Assembly (NCBI RefSeq): GCF_008830365.1
Contig: NZ_WBKI01000002.1
Location: forward strand, 310,001-374,000
Length of the DNA stretch: 64,000 bases
From: Serratia proteamaculans
GTDB lineage: Bacteria; Pseudomonadota; Gammaproteobacteria; Enterobacterales; Enterobacteriaceae
Direction: 5' to 3'
Under the pieces are notes generated by a model. The model was given only the letters and a program-made list of their open reading frames with translations, was not told the DNA's origin and searched no databases. The stretch's first letter is position 1, and each line of letters begins with the position of its first letter. Positions 25,766 to 34,540 of the stretch are shown here, piece after piece. A program made the translations under genes and the position numbers.

Positions 25766-28700
25766 TTAACTGGCGTGCTCCAGCCACAACAGGGCGTCGC
25801 CCGGCCCGACAGGCCGCCCCTGCTGACAACTGATGCGCTTAATGATCCCGGCGCGCGGTGCGGTGACCGCCAGTTCCATTTTCATCGCCTCGACCACGAT
25901 CAGCGGCTGACCGGCTTCTACCTGTTGTCCCGGCTCCACCAGGATCTTCCACACGCTGCCGTTCAGGTCGGCGCTGACCAGATAACCGTCCACTTCTTCC
26001 TCATCAATCTGCGGTGGCAACAGTTGGGCCTCGGCTTCGCCTTCTTCTTCCTGCCAGCGCGTCACCTCGTGGTTGAACGCCTGCTGCTGACGCTGCTGGA
26101 AGGCGCTGATATCTTCGGCGTTGTCCACCAGGAAACGGCTGTATTCGGCAAAATCAAACTCGCTGTCCTCAATGCGGATCTGCGCGCGCCCTTCACGGAA
26201 CGCCTCGCGCTGTTCATCCAGTTCCTGCTCGCTGACCGGGTAGAAACGCACCTGATCAAAGAAGTGCAGCAGCCAAGGCTCACCGGCGGTGAACTGCGGG
26301 TTTTTGAGGAATTTGTTCCAGATTGGCAACGTGCGCCCGACCAGTTGGTAGCCACCTGGCGAATCCATGCCATAAATGCACATGTACATGCCGCCGATAC
26401 CGACCGTGCCTTCGGCGGTATGGGTACGCGCCGGGTTGTATTTGGAACTGAGCAAGCGGTGACGCGGATCAATTGGCACCGCGCAAGGCGCGCCGAGATA
26501 AACATCACCCAGCCCGAGGATCAGGTAACTGGCATCAAAGATGATGTCGCGCACCTGCTCACGCGTGCTGAGCCCGTTAATACGCTGGATAAAATCGACG
26601 TTGTTCGGCAGCCAGGGGGCGGACGATCGGACCGTCTGCTGATAACGTTCCACCGCTCCCAGGGTGGCAGAATCTTCAAACGCCATCGGCAGATAAACCG
26701 TGCGCGTCGGCACCTTCAGTTGGCTGACATCCCCCAGCGCCTGCTCGCGCGCCAACAAACGCGTCAGTAAATCGGCCTGACCGAGCACGCGGCTGTCGTA
26801 GCGGATCTGCAGCGATCGCACGCCGGGTGCTAACTCCTCAACGCCGGGAATGACGTCCTGCCTGAGCGACTGCATCAGCAGATGAATGCGTAACCGCAGC
26901 GCCAGACTGAGCACGTTGTCGCCGTACTCCAGCAAAATGTAGCCGTCCCCTGCCTGGCGATAGACCACTGCAGGGCGGCTGTCGGTGGCCGATAACGTCG
27001 CCAGAATGCTGGCCGACCCGGTGGCACCCGGTGTCAGATCCGGTGCGGCCAGGGTAATCGCCTTTACCGCCGCCAAGGCTTCGATGCTGCCGAGCTGCGC
27101 TTGCTCCAGCGACTGCGCCTGTTTGAAGCCAATCGGGTGGAAGCGGATGCGATCCCCCGGCTTCACCTGGCCGACTTTCCACAATTCGGCCCTGGCGATG
27201 GTCACCGGGCAGACAAAGCCACCGAGGCTCGGCCCGTCGCGGGTGAGGATCACCGGGAAATCGCCGGTGAAGTTAATCGCACCGATGGCATATTCGCAGT
27301 CATGCACGTTGGACGGATGCAGCCCCGCCTCACCGCCGTCCTGCCGTGCCCACTCGGGTTTTGGCCCAGACAGGCGCACGCCCAGCCGGTTGGAGTTGTA
27401 ATGCACCTGCCATTCGGCAGCGAAGAAAGTTTCGATCGACTCCGGAGTAAAGAAATCCGGCGCGCCGTGCGGCCCGTACAGCACGCCGATGTTCCACAGG
27501 TTGCCGTATTCGGGGATCAGGCTGTCATCCATTGCCTGCGGCGCGGCGATCGGTGCGGGCGTGGTGGTCGCGGCCAATGCCGGTTGGGACACCGCCAGCA
27601 TGTCCGCGACCCGTAGAGTACGCCCGGCGTGACCGCCAAACTGCCCCAGCGCGAAGGTCGAACGGCTGCCCAAATACACCGGCACGTCGAAACCGTTACG
27701 CACCGCCAGATAGGTGCGGCATCCGTGCCGGGCGCGGCCCATCGTCAGTACCTGCCCGGCCCGAACCGCAACCGGCTGCCAGTAATCCAGCGCTTTTCCG
27801 TCCAGATCCGCCGAGCAGTCCGCCCCGGTCAGGGCAATAGTGGCATCGCAGTGGAAACGTAAGGTCGGCCCCTGTAGGGTAAACTCCAGCCCGGCGGCAC
27901 TGGGGTGGTTACCGACAATGCGGTTGGCCAGCCGGAAAGCAAAGTCGTCCATCGGCCCGGACGGCGGTACGCCGATATCCCAATAACCGAGACGACCCGG
28001 GTAATCCTGCACGCTGCTGTAGGTCCCCGGTTGCAATACTTCGATGCTGCTGGGCTGGAAGCGGAAGCTGTCCAGCATGCGGGTCCACACGCTGCCGGTC
28101 TGGAATTCGGCGGTGGCAATCACCTGCCGCAGGTAATCCAGATTGGTGGCAATGCCGTGCAGCCGGGTAGCCTCGAGCGCCACGCGCATTTTCTCCAGCG
28201 CCTGCTGGCGATCCTCGCCGTGGACAATCAGCTTGGCGATCATCGGGTCGTAAAATGCCGACACTTCACTGCCGGTGGCGACCCAACCGTCAACCCGCAC
28301 GGACTCTGGGAAATACACCTCGGTCAATACACCCGGGCTGGGCTGGAAGTTCTTCAGCGGATCTTCCGCATAAATGCGCACTTCAATCGACGCGCCCTGC
28401 GGCGGACGTTGCAGTGCCGCCCAGTCCAGCGCATCCCCCGCCGCCACCTGCAACATGCATTCGATCAGATCCAGCCCGGTGACCATCTCGGTGACCGGAT
28501 GCTCCACCTGCAGGCGAGTGTTCACCTCGAGGAAATAAAATTCGTCGCGTGCGCCGTCGTAGATAAACTCCACGGTACCGGCGCTGCGATAATTAACCGA
28601 CGCTCCCAGCGCCACCGCCGCCTGATGCAGCGCCTGACGAGTGGCCGCAGGCAGGTTGGGTGCCGGGGTTTCTTCCACCACTTTTTGGTTGCGACGTTGC

Positions 28701-29389
28701 AATGAGCAGTCACGCTCGCCGAGCGCGACCACCCAGCCCTGACCGTCGCCAAAGATCTGCACTTCGACATGGCGCGCCTGATCGACAAAGCGCTCAATAA
28801 AGGCCCCAGAGTCGCGGAAAAACTGCTCACCCAGCCGTTTAACGCTGTCGTAGGCTTCACGCAGTGCGGCTTCGTCATCGCAGCGCGTCAGGCCGATACC
28901 GCCACCGCCGGCGGTGCTTTTCAACATCACCGGGTAGCCAATCTGGCTGGCGGCGTTGACCGCCTGTTCAACGCTGTCCAGCAGGCCGGTGCCCGGCGTC
29001 ATCGGCACCTGCGCCACCGCCGCCAACTCACGCGCCCGGTGTTTCAGGCCGAACTCGCGGATTTGCGCCGCCGTTGGACCGATAAAGGCAATGCTCGCCG
29101 CTTCACAGGCGTCGGCAAACTCAGCGCTCTCGGAGAGGAAGCCGTAACCGGGATAGATCGCCTGCGCGCCGGTTTCTGCCGCCGCCGCCAGGATCTTGTC
29201 GATACACAGGTAGCTGTCGCCGGGTTTTTCACCGCCGAGTGCCACCGCCAAATCGGCTTCGGTAACGTGCGGTGCATTGCGATCGGCATCGGAATAGACC
29301 GCCACGCTGGTCACACCCAAACGTTTCAGTGTGCGGATGGCGCGACAGGCGATTTCGCCACGGTTGGCAATCAGTACGGTAGAAAACAT
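25766..29389 (-). CDS. uca: Urea carboxylase (biotin-dependent)
   Basis: 1207 aa. Makes allophanate from urea, ATP and bicarbonate. Residues 1-~450 are the biotin carboxylase (start 'MFSTVLIANRGEIACRAIRT', ATP-grasp loop 'KSTAGGGGIGL'), ~470-800 the KipA/AHS2-like and ~800-1040 the KipI/AHS1-like carboxyltransferase halves, then the biotinyl domain with 'EAMKMEL' (biotinyl Lys ~1170). The start ATG 29389 sits 2 bp after the atzF stop; the open frame extends 13 codons further but into atzF. The absence of carboxyguanidine deiminase genes favours urea over guanidine as substrate. Confidence 0.95.
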   Translation of the reverse strand: MFSTVLIANRGEIACRAIRTLKRLGVTSVAVYSDADRNAPHVTEADLAVALGGEKPGDSYLCIDKILAAAAETGAQAIYPGYGFLSESAEFADACEAASIAFIGPTAAQIREFGLKHRARELAAVAQVPMTPGTGLLDSVEQAVNAASQIGYPVMLKSTAGGGGIGLTRCDDEAALREAYDSVKRLGEQFFRDSGAFIERFVDQARHVEVQIFGDGQGWVVALGERDCSLQRRNQKVVEETPAPNLPAATRQALHQAAVALGASVNYRSAGTVEFIYDGARDEFYFLEVNTRLQVEHPVTEMVTGLDLIECMLQVAAGDALDWAALQRPPQGASIEVRIYAEDPLKNFQPSPGVLTEVYFPESVRVDGWVATGSEVSAFYDPMIAKLIVHGEDRQQALEKMRVALEATRLHGIATNLDYLRQVIATAEFQTGSVWTRMLDSFRFQPSSIEVLQPGTYSSVQDYPGRLGYWDIGVPPSGPMDDFAFRLANRIVGNHPSAAGLEFTLQGPTLRFHCDATIALTGADCSADLDGKALDYWQPVAVRAGQVLTMGRARHGCRTYLAVRNGFDVPVYLGSRSTFALGQFGGHAGRTLRVADMLAVSQPALAATTTPAPIAAPQAMDDSLIPEYGNLWNIGVLYGPHGAPDFFTPESIETFFAAEWQVHYNSNRLGVRLSGPKPEWARQDGGEAGLHPSNVHDCEYAIGAINFTGDFPVILTRDGPSLGGFVCPVTIARAELWKVGQVKPGDRIRFHPIGFKQAQSLEQAQLGSIEALAAVKAITLAAPDLTPGATGSASILATLSATDSRPAVVYRQAGDGYILLEYGDNVLSLALRLRIHLLMQSLRQDVIPGVEELAPGVRSLQIRYDSRVLGQADLLTRLLAREQALGDVSQLKVPTRTVYLPMAFEDSATLGAVERYQQTVRSSAPWLPNNVDFIQRINGLSTREQVRDIIFDASYLILGLGDVYLGAPCAVPIDPRHRLLSSKYNPARTHTAEGTVGIGGMYMCIYGMDSPGGYQLVGRTLPIWNKFLKNPQFTAGEPWLLHFFDQVRFYPVSEQELDEQREAFREGRAQIRIEDSEFDFAEYSRFLVDNAEDISAFQQRQQQAFNHEVTRWQEEEGEAEAQLLPPQIDEEEVDGYLVSADLNGSVWKILVEPGQQVEAGQPLIVVEAMKMELAVTAPRAGIIKRISCQQGRPVGPGDALLWLEHAS

Positions 29390-29391
29390 GA

Positions 29392-31221
29392 TCAAGCCCC
29401 CTTCAGGCTGGCGACATAGTTGCGCCAACCGCCAAATTCAGTGATGTCCGTGGCGCCCTGTAGCGCCCAGGGTTCGCAGATAAAGCCCTTCACCCGGCGA
29501 CCGTCCGCCAGCAACAGCGTGCCGATGCCCAGCGGCGCCGGTATTTCCGCCACGAATTCGCCGAAACGTGCCAGCGGGATATCCCACAGCTCGACATCGA
29601 TAGCGGCCCCCTGTTCGGTTTTGGCCAACCCCGGCTTTGGCGGCTGAGTATTGGCTAACGCGTACAGCCGGTAGCACGGCGCGGTGGTGGTTTGTTCCAC
29701 CAAAGCCGCCGCACGCTGCGTGAGCTGGAAATTCAATGGCATTCCACTGAGGTGGGCACCCACCACCGCCACCCGCACGTGCTGGGTCGAAGGTATAAGG
29801 GATTGCGAAGGTGGCAGCGGGCGTCCGGTGGCGCCCAACGGCAGATCCTGCGCCTGTTGCCAGCGCCCCCCGAACGCGGCCAGCGCCCGATCGTGCCAGG
29901 CGGGAGCGACCAGCGTGATACCGGCGGGCAGGCCGTCGTCACGCATCGACGCCGGCAGCGCCAGCGCGCTCAGATCGGCCAGGTTGGTGAAATTGGTGTA
30001 GGTGCCAAACTGCGAGTTGAACAACACCGGCTCCTGCTCCATTTCCGCCAGCGTGCGGATGGTCGGTGACGTCGGTACCACCAGCGCGTCGAAGGGAGCC
30101 AGCCGCTGTTCAATCTGCCGCGCCAGTTCGGCACGCAAATATTCCGCTTTGTAGGCATCGCAGGCGCTGTACTTCAGGCCGTTATTGACGATGCCGCGCA
30201 CCACCGGGTTGATGGCCTGCGGGTTGGCACTCAACATCTTTTCGACCGCCACGGTGCGTTCCGCCACCCAGGGGCCGTAATAGAGCTGCTCCGCCAGTAC
30301 GCGGAACGGGGTAAAATCGAGGGTTTCCAGCGTCACGCCACAGCGTTGCAACTGCGCCAGCGCCCGTTGAAAAGCCCGCTCAGCCTGTGTATCGCCAAAA
30401 AATTCGAGCTGCGCGGGCACTGCAAAGCGTGTTGCCGCGGGAAGGTCCGCCGGGGCGGTATGGGGATTGATACGGGAATAAGCGTCGGCGGTGTCGTAGC
30501 CACCCGCCAGTTCAGCCACCAGCGCGGCGTCCACCACCGTCAGGGCAAATACCGACACCGTGTCATTCAGCCGACAGGCGGGTACCACACCTTGATTCGA
30601 TAACCAGCCCTTGGTCGGTTTCAGGCCGACAATATTGTTGAATCCGGCCGGGACGCGCCCTGAACCGGCGGTATCGGTACCCAGTGAGAACGGCGTCAGG
30701 CCGCGCGCCACCACCGAGGCCGATCCAGAACTGGAGCCGCCGCTGACGTAACGGCTGTCAAAACTGTTTACCACCGCACCGTGCGGGGAACGGGTGCCCA
30801 CCAGGCCGGTGGCGAACTGATCGAGGTTGGTTTTACCGATCACCAAGGCACCGGCGGCGCACAGATTGGCGACGACGCCGGCGTCTGCTGTCGCCTGATA
30901 GGCGAATTCCGGACAGGCGGCGGTGGTCGGCCAGCCACCGACGTCGATATTGTCTTTAACCGCAAAGGGCACGCCGAACAGCGGCAGGCGGCTGATATCG
31001 CCGGCGACGGCTTCAAGCCGTTGGGCCAGTCGTTGGCACTGCGCCTCCAGCTGCACCGCGTCGGCAAGATACAGCCAGGCATTGTCATCCGCAGGGAGAT
31101 CGGTAACCCATGCAGCCAAAGTAGCGCGCACGCAGGCCATGCGCTCGCCCGCCGGGCGGGTGTGATAATGGTGTTGCCATTCACCGAGGGTGAAACCGCG
31201 TAGATTTACAGGCTGAGTCAT
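29392..31221 (-). CDS. atzF: Allophanate hydrolase
   Basis: 609 aa. Hydrolyses allophanate to ammonia and CO2, completing urea amidolysis. Amidase-signature domain (~1-450) with the Ser-cisSer-Lys triad: Lys in 'FAVKDNID', Ser in 'SGGSSSGSA' and Ser in 'TDTAGSGRVPA'. The C-terminal ~120 residues ('VGAHLSGMPLNFQL' onward) are the extra domain found in AtzF-type enzymes. First gene of the operon. The start ATG 31221 lies about 30 bp after a predicted sigma-54 transcription start. Confidence 0.95.
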   Translation of the reverse strand: MTQPVNLRGFTLGEWQHHYHTRPAGERMACVRATLAAWVTDLPADDNAWLYLADAVQLEAQCQRLAQRLEAVAGDISRLPLFGVPFAVKDNIDVGGWPTTAACPEFAYQATADAGVVANLCAAGALVIGKTNLDQFATGLVGTRSPHGAVVNSFDSRYVSGGSSSGSASVVARGLTPFSLGTDTAGSGRVPAGFNNIVGLKPTKGWLSNQGVVPACRLNDTVSVFALTVVDAALVAELAGGYDTADAYSRINPHTAPADLPAATRFAVPAQLEFFGDTQAERAFQRALAQLQRCGVTLETLDFTPFRVLAEQLYYGPWVAERTVAVEKMLSANPQAINPVVRGIVNNGLKYSACDAYKAEYLRAELARQIEQRLAPFDALVVPTSPTIRTLAEMEQEPVLFNSQFGTYTNFTNLADLSALALPASMRDDGLPAGITLVAPAWHDRALAAFGGRWQQAQDLPLGATGRPLPPSQSLIPSTQHVRVAVVGAHLSGMPLNFQLTQRAAALVEQTTTAPCYRLYALANTQPPKPGLAKTEQGAAIDVELWDIPLARFGEFVAEIPAPLGIGTLLLADGRRVKGFICEPWALQGATDITEFGGWRNYVASLKGA

Positions 31222-31232
31222 TGGCTGAATTC

Positions 31233-31250
31233 CATCTGGTACACAAGATG
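31233..31250 (-). promoter_or_regulatory. Candidate GntR operator of the urea operon
   Basis: CATCTGGTACACAAGATG: arms CATCT/AGATG around TGGTACACAA, close to the TTGTATACAA-type sites of FCD regulators. It overlaps the predicted transcription start and ends 12 bp before the atzF ATG, a position suited to repression by the GntR protein encoded in the operon. Confidence 0.6.
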
Positions 31251-31260
31251 GGATTCATAG

Positions 31261-31276
31261 AGCAACCGGCGTGCCA
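31261..31276 (-). promoter_or_regulatory. Sigma-54 promoter of the urea amidolyase operon
   Basis: On the minus strand TGGCAC-GCCGG-TTGCT, an exact match to the -24/-12 consensus TGGCAC-N5-TTGCW. The expected start is near 31250, about 29 bases before atzF. A TATAAT hexamer (31302-31307, minus strand) further up might also act as a sigma-70 element. Confidence 0.8.
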
Positions 31277-31337
31277 GTTTTTAATTGGCTGATTCTAATA
31301 AATTATAAGAAAAACTTATCTTAAAACAGAGAAAACC

Positions 31338-31376
31338 TGCACCAGCCACGGGCAAGCGGCGAACAAAAAAGGTGCA
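31338..31376 (-). promoter_or_regulatory. Two NtrC-like enhancer sites
   Basis: TGCACCAGCCACGGGCA (31338-31354) and CGAACAAAAAAGGTGCA (31360-31376) each contain one good half of the NtrC consensus TGCACCA-N3-TGGTGCA. Their centres are 22 bp apart and lie roughly 95-120 bp upstream of the predicted start, the usual arrangement for NtrC enhancers. Confidence 0.6.
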
Positions 31377-31836
31377 ATAAACCGTTATTATGCCGATACA
31401 AAAATGTTTTCCTTAAATTAACCCTAATATATGTGCGTGTGTTTGAATACCAATTTACGATTAATCAGAAATAATTAGCCTGTGGTTTTAATAAATTATT
31501 TAATTACAAAACAATGCCATCAACCTTCATCAAGTCAAAACAAACAGGAGAATAATGAATTACAAAAAACCATAAAAACACCAATTAAGTTTCAGTCTTA
31601 ATTAAAAAATCAGAATTAAAAACCATAAAATAACCTATATATGTTTATAACAAAACAGACTTGAAAGTAGAGTATTTAACCAAGACCACCTCGATATAGA
31701 AAACTTTACACAAACCCTGCTTATCATTCGCACAATGATTGGACTAACCTAGGTCTGGAGTTTTTACTAGTGGCGGCGGCCTGCACGTCAGCGCCGAACT
31801 TTCTCGCTGCTAAATACCCTGACCCAAGGAGCCCCC

Positions 31837-32457
31837 ATGACATTGATTAATCATCTGCTGGTTAAAAACCGCAGTTGGGCAACCCAGCAACAAGCGCGCG
31901 ATCCCAATTTCTTCCCGCAGTTGGCACAGGCGCAGAAACCGCACACGCTGTGGATTGGCTGTTCCGACAGCCGGGTCCCCGCCGAAACCCTCGTTCGTGC
32001 ACAGCCCGGCGAACTGTTTGTACACCGCAATATCGCCAATATGGTCGAAGAGCAGGATGATAATTTGATGAGCGTGGTGCAATACGCGGTCGAACATCTG
32101 GAGGTTGAGGCCATCGTGATTTGCGGGCATTACGGCTGCGGTGGCATCCAATCTGCCTTGAGCAGCCGCGACACCCTCAGTAAGGACTCACTAACCCGCC
32201 GCCTCAATTCGCTGCGTACTAGCCTGGAACCGCATTTGCCATTGGGCAACGATACCCAGGACGACGAAACGACTCACCTGAACCAGGCGGCGCACACCAA
32301 CGTACAGCTCCAGCTCAGTACCCTCAGCAAAACCCAGTTGATTCAACGCGCCTGGCGACACAATGCCCGCTTGACGCTGGTCGGCTGCATTTACGATATG
32401 CATACCGGATTTTTGAATGTGCTGGAGCAGCGTAACGCCGCCGGGAGGGTGACATGA
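31837..32457 (+). CDS. Beta-class carbonic anhydrase
   Basis: 206 aa. Interconverts CO2 and bicarbonate. Zinc ligands and catalytic dyad are in 'GCSDSRVPAE' (Cys, Asp, Arg) and 'ICGHYGCGGIQ' (His, Cys). Length and the 'HRNIANMV' motif fit the bacterial Can/CynT family. The stop overlaps the SulP start (ATGA). Divergent from the urea carboxylase operon, which consumes bicarbonate and releases CO2, so a role in bicarbonate supply is likely (inference). Confidence 0.93.
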   Translation: MTLINHLLVKNRSWATQQQARDPNFFPQLAQAQKPHTLWIGCSDSRVPAETLVRAQPGELFVHRNIANMVEEQDDNLMSVVQYAVEHLEVEAIVICGHYGCGGIQSALSSRDTLSKDSLTRRLNSLRTSLEPHLPLGNDTQDDETTHLNQAAHTNVQLQLSTLSKTQLIQRAWRHNARLTLVGCIYDMHTGFLNVLEQRNAAGRVT

Positions 32458-33953
32458 ATCGCGCCGATCTGCGTTTTGACCTGCCCGCCGGGCTGGTGGT
32501 GTTTCTGGTCGCCCTGCCGCTGAGCCTGGGCATTGCGCAAGCCAGCGGTGTCCCGCCGTTCGTCGGCCTGCTGACCGGGGTGATCGGCGGCATTGTCGTC
32601 ACCCTGCTCAGCCCTTCCCCGTTTTCGGTCAGCGGCCCCGCCGCCGGGCTGGTGACCATTGTCACCGGTGCCATGGTAACGCTGGGCGACTTCCCGTCGT
32701 TTTTGCTCGCCTTGTTATTGGCCGGCGTGTTGCAACTGGCATTCGGCCTGCTGCGTGGCGGCAAGCTGGCGGCGCTGATCCCCGGAGCGGTGATCCACGG
32801 TATGTTGGCCGCCATCGGTATTTTACTGATCCTGCAACAGTTGCCATTAGCCATGGGTTATCCGTCAGGGCATGGTCTGAGTGAGAAACCGTCTGGCGCA
32901 CAATTGCGGGGGGATATCGCTCCGGCGGCGGTGTCACTGACACTGGGTGCCCTGCTGCTGATCGGTTTCTGGGGGCGCTCATCGCTCAAACAACGTCTGC
33001 GGCTGACGGCATTACCCGGCCCTCTGGTCGCCGTGTTGTGGGGCTGTCTGTTTGTCTGGCTCGGCCAGAAGATTTGGCCCACCATTGGCACTTTGCCGCG
33101 GATAGAGTTGCCGGCACTGAACAGTGTTGAAGCGCTGCAGACACAATTTTCCCTACCGAACTGGCAAGCGTGGCGCAACCCGGCGGTTTATCTGGTGGCA
33201 ATTACCCTGGCGATTGTCGCCAGCCTGGAAACCCTGCTGAGCCAGGAAGCCTTGAAAAAGATGGCACCGATGATGCCGGAACCCTCCGCCGATAAAGAGC
33301 TACGCGCGCAAGGCGTGGGCAACTGCATTAGCGGGCTGCTGGGCGGTTTACCGATTACCGCCGTGATCGTGCGCAGCTCTGCCAACGTGCAGGCCGGTGC
33401 ACGCAGCCGGGTGTCTATTTTGCTGCACGGCGTACTGTTGCTGCTCAGTGCGTTGCTGTTTGCCGAGCTGCTCAACAGCATCCCGCTGGCCAGTCTGGCG
33501 GCCATCCTGATCTACACCGGTTTTAAGCTGGCGCACCCGCGTATTTTTATCAGTCTGTGGCGTCAGGGCCTGCAACAGTTCGTCCCTTTTGCCGCGACGA
33601 TCGGCGGTATTCTGGCATTTGGCATGCTGGCGGGCATTGCGATCGGCCTGGCGGCGCAACTGCTGTGGAGCCTGTACCAAAGCAATCGTCACGCCCTGCA
33701 TCTGACCCGCTACGACGACCATTATCTGCTTCAGTGCCAACAAAATCTGACCTTTCTCAACAAGATGCGCCTGAAGCATTTATTGGCGCAAATAGAGCCC
33801 AACAGCACGGTGATTATCGATTGCGAAGGGATTAACTACCTGGACGACGATATCCGCGCGATGCTCAACGAATACCGCCAAACGGCGGCGGATAAACAGA
33901 TCAACATCAGTCTGCATCCACCGGCCAACATTCTGGCACGCGAAATCTCTTAA
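32454..33953 (+). CDS. SulP-family anion transporter, probably bicarbonate
   Basis: 499 aa, inner-membrane SLC26/SulP carrier. Begins with the family motif 'FDLPAGLVVFLVALPLSLGIAQASG', has some 10-12 membrane segments and ends in a short STAS-like cytoplasmic domain (~420-499, 'STVIIDCEGINYLDDD'). Translational coupling to a carbonic anhydrase is typical for BicA-like or proton-linked bicarbonate carriers rather than sulfate carriers. Substrate is inferred from context. Confidence 0.88.
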   Translation: MNRADLRFDLPAGLVVFLVALPLSLGIAQASGVPPFVGLLTGVIGGIVVTLLSPSPFSVSGPAAGLVTIVTGAMVTLGDFPSFLLALLLAGVLQLAFGLLRGGKLAALIPGAVIHGMLAAIGILLILQQLPLAMGYPSGHGLSEKPSGAQLRGDIAPAAVSLTLGALLLIGFWGRSSLKQRLRLTALPGPLVAVLWGCLFVWLGQKIWPTIGTLPRIELPALNSVEALQTQFSLPNWQAWRNPAVYLVAITLAIVASLETLLSQEALKKMAPMMPEPSADKELRAQGVGNCISGLLGGLPITAVIVRSSANVQAGARSRVSILLHGVLLLLSALLFAELLNSIPLASLAAILIYTGFKLAHPRIFISLWRQGLQQFVPFAATIGGILAFGMLAGIAIGLAAQLLWSLYQSNRHALHLTRYDDHYLLQCQQNLTFLNKMRLKHLLAQIEPNSTVIIDCEGINYLDDDIRAMLNEYRQTAADKQINISLHPPANILAREIS

Positions 33954-33964
33954 ACGAAAACGGC

Positions 33965-33983
33965 GCCGGGTATGAAACCCGGC
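33965..33983 (+). terminator. Hairpin after the SulP gene
   Basis: GCCGGGT-ATGAA-ACCCGGC, perfect 7-bp arms 12 bp after the stop. There is no T tract, so termination strength is uncertain. Confidence 0.5.
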
Positions 33984-34126
33984 ACCGTGAGGACAGCGGT
34001 CAGAAACCTGACTGCGGATTTTAGGTTACGTTTTATGTGTCACCTTACGGGCAATTAATTGATATTATTAATTCTTAATGGTTTTTTTATTTTGACGTGT
34101 ATTGTCAGTTGAGGCAGGAAAAAAAT

Positions 34127-34153
34127 CGATAAAAACGGCTCCGAAGAACCGTT
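34127..34153 (-). terminator. Rho-independent terminator of the immunity remnant
   Basis: On the minus strand AACGGTTC-TTCG-GAGCCGTT followed by TTTATCG: 8-bp stem with one G-U pair, a UUCG tetraloop and a short U run, 12 bp after the DUF596 stop. Confidence 0.8.
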
Positions 34154-34165
34154 TCTATGTGCAGG

Positions 34166-34531
34166 TCAGGTCCAATCTTCATAGCCGCTGTCATGGATCC
34201 AGACGATTCCAGCGGGGCATTCTTCTGTCAGAAACCAGAATCCGTCAAAGGCATCGGCATCCATTTCCTCCTGATTTTCAGGAAAATTCTCGCAATACAG
34301 TGTAATTTGATCTGCAACACTTCCCTCCCAAAATTCTCCCCGACTGGCTAAGTTTATTTTTCCATCCTGCATAAGGCGATATAGGAGCTCTAAAAAATAA
34401 TCTTTTTTCTCCTCATACTACATTGAGGTTTTTTCGAAGTTATCAGCTCTCATGGCTGACCACACAGTACCAATAGATGTTCCTTCTAGTTCGTCACTAA
34501 ATACCTTGTATTCTTCATCGCTATACAGCAT
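34166..34531 (-). pseudogene. DUF596-like immunity protein with an in-frame amber stop
   Basis: A 121-codon frame beginning 'MLYSDEEYKVFSDELEG' and ending 'GIVWIHDSGYEDWT', which fits the DUF596 family associated with polymorphic-toxin and CDI immunity. Codon 38 (34418-34420) is TAG and the same frame continues without other lesions ('YEEKKDYFLELLYRLMQDG'), so one nonsense change (for example Gln CAG to TAG) inactivates it. GAGG lies eight bases before the ATG. It follows the toxin fragment by 9 bp and is followed by its own terminator. The region is more AT-rich than its neighbours, consistent with horizontal origin. Confidence 0.7.
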
Positions 34532-34540
34532 GTGGAAACC

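Larger units (their letters stand above)
31222..31836. other. 615-bp AT-rich divergent intergenic region
   Basis: No gene is visible on either strand. The left ~160 bp hold the sigma-54 promoter, GntR-type operator and NtrC-like sites of the urea operon. The remainder is strongly AT-rich with short repeats (AAAAACCATAAAA twice, near 31563 and 31618) and ends with a small hairpin (ATCATT-CGCAC-AATGAT, 31723-31739) before the carbonic anhydrase gene. I see no ykkC/guanidine riboswitch. H-NS binding would fit the composition but is not shown. Confidence 0.6.

Noticed and set aside
31222-31836. ykkC guanidine-I riboswitch before the carboxylase operon
   Set aside because: No conserved ykkC segments are recognisable on either strand, and the carboxyguanidine deiminase genes typical of guanidine carboxylase operons are absent.
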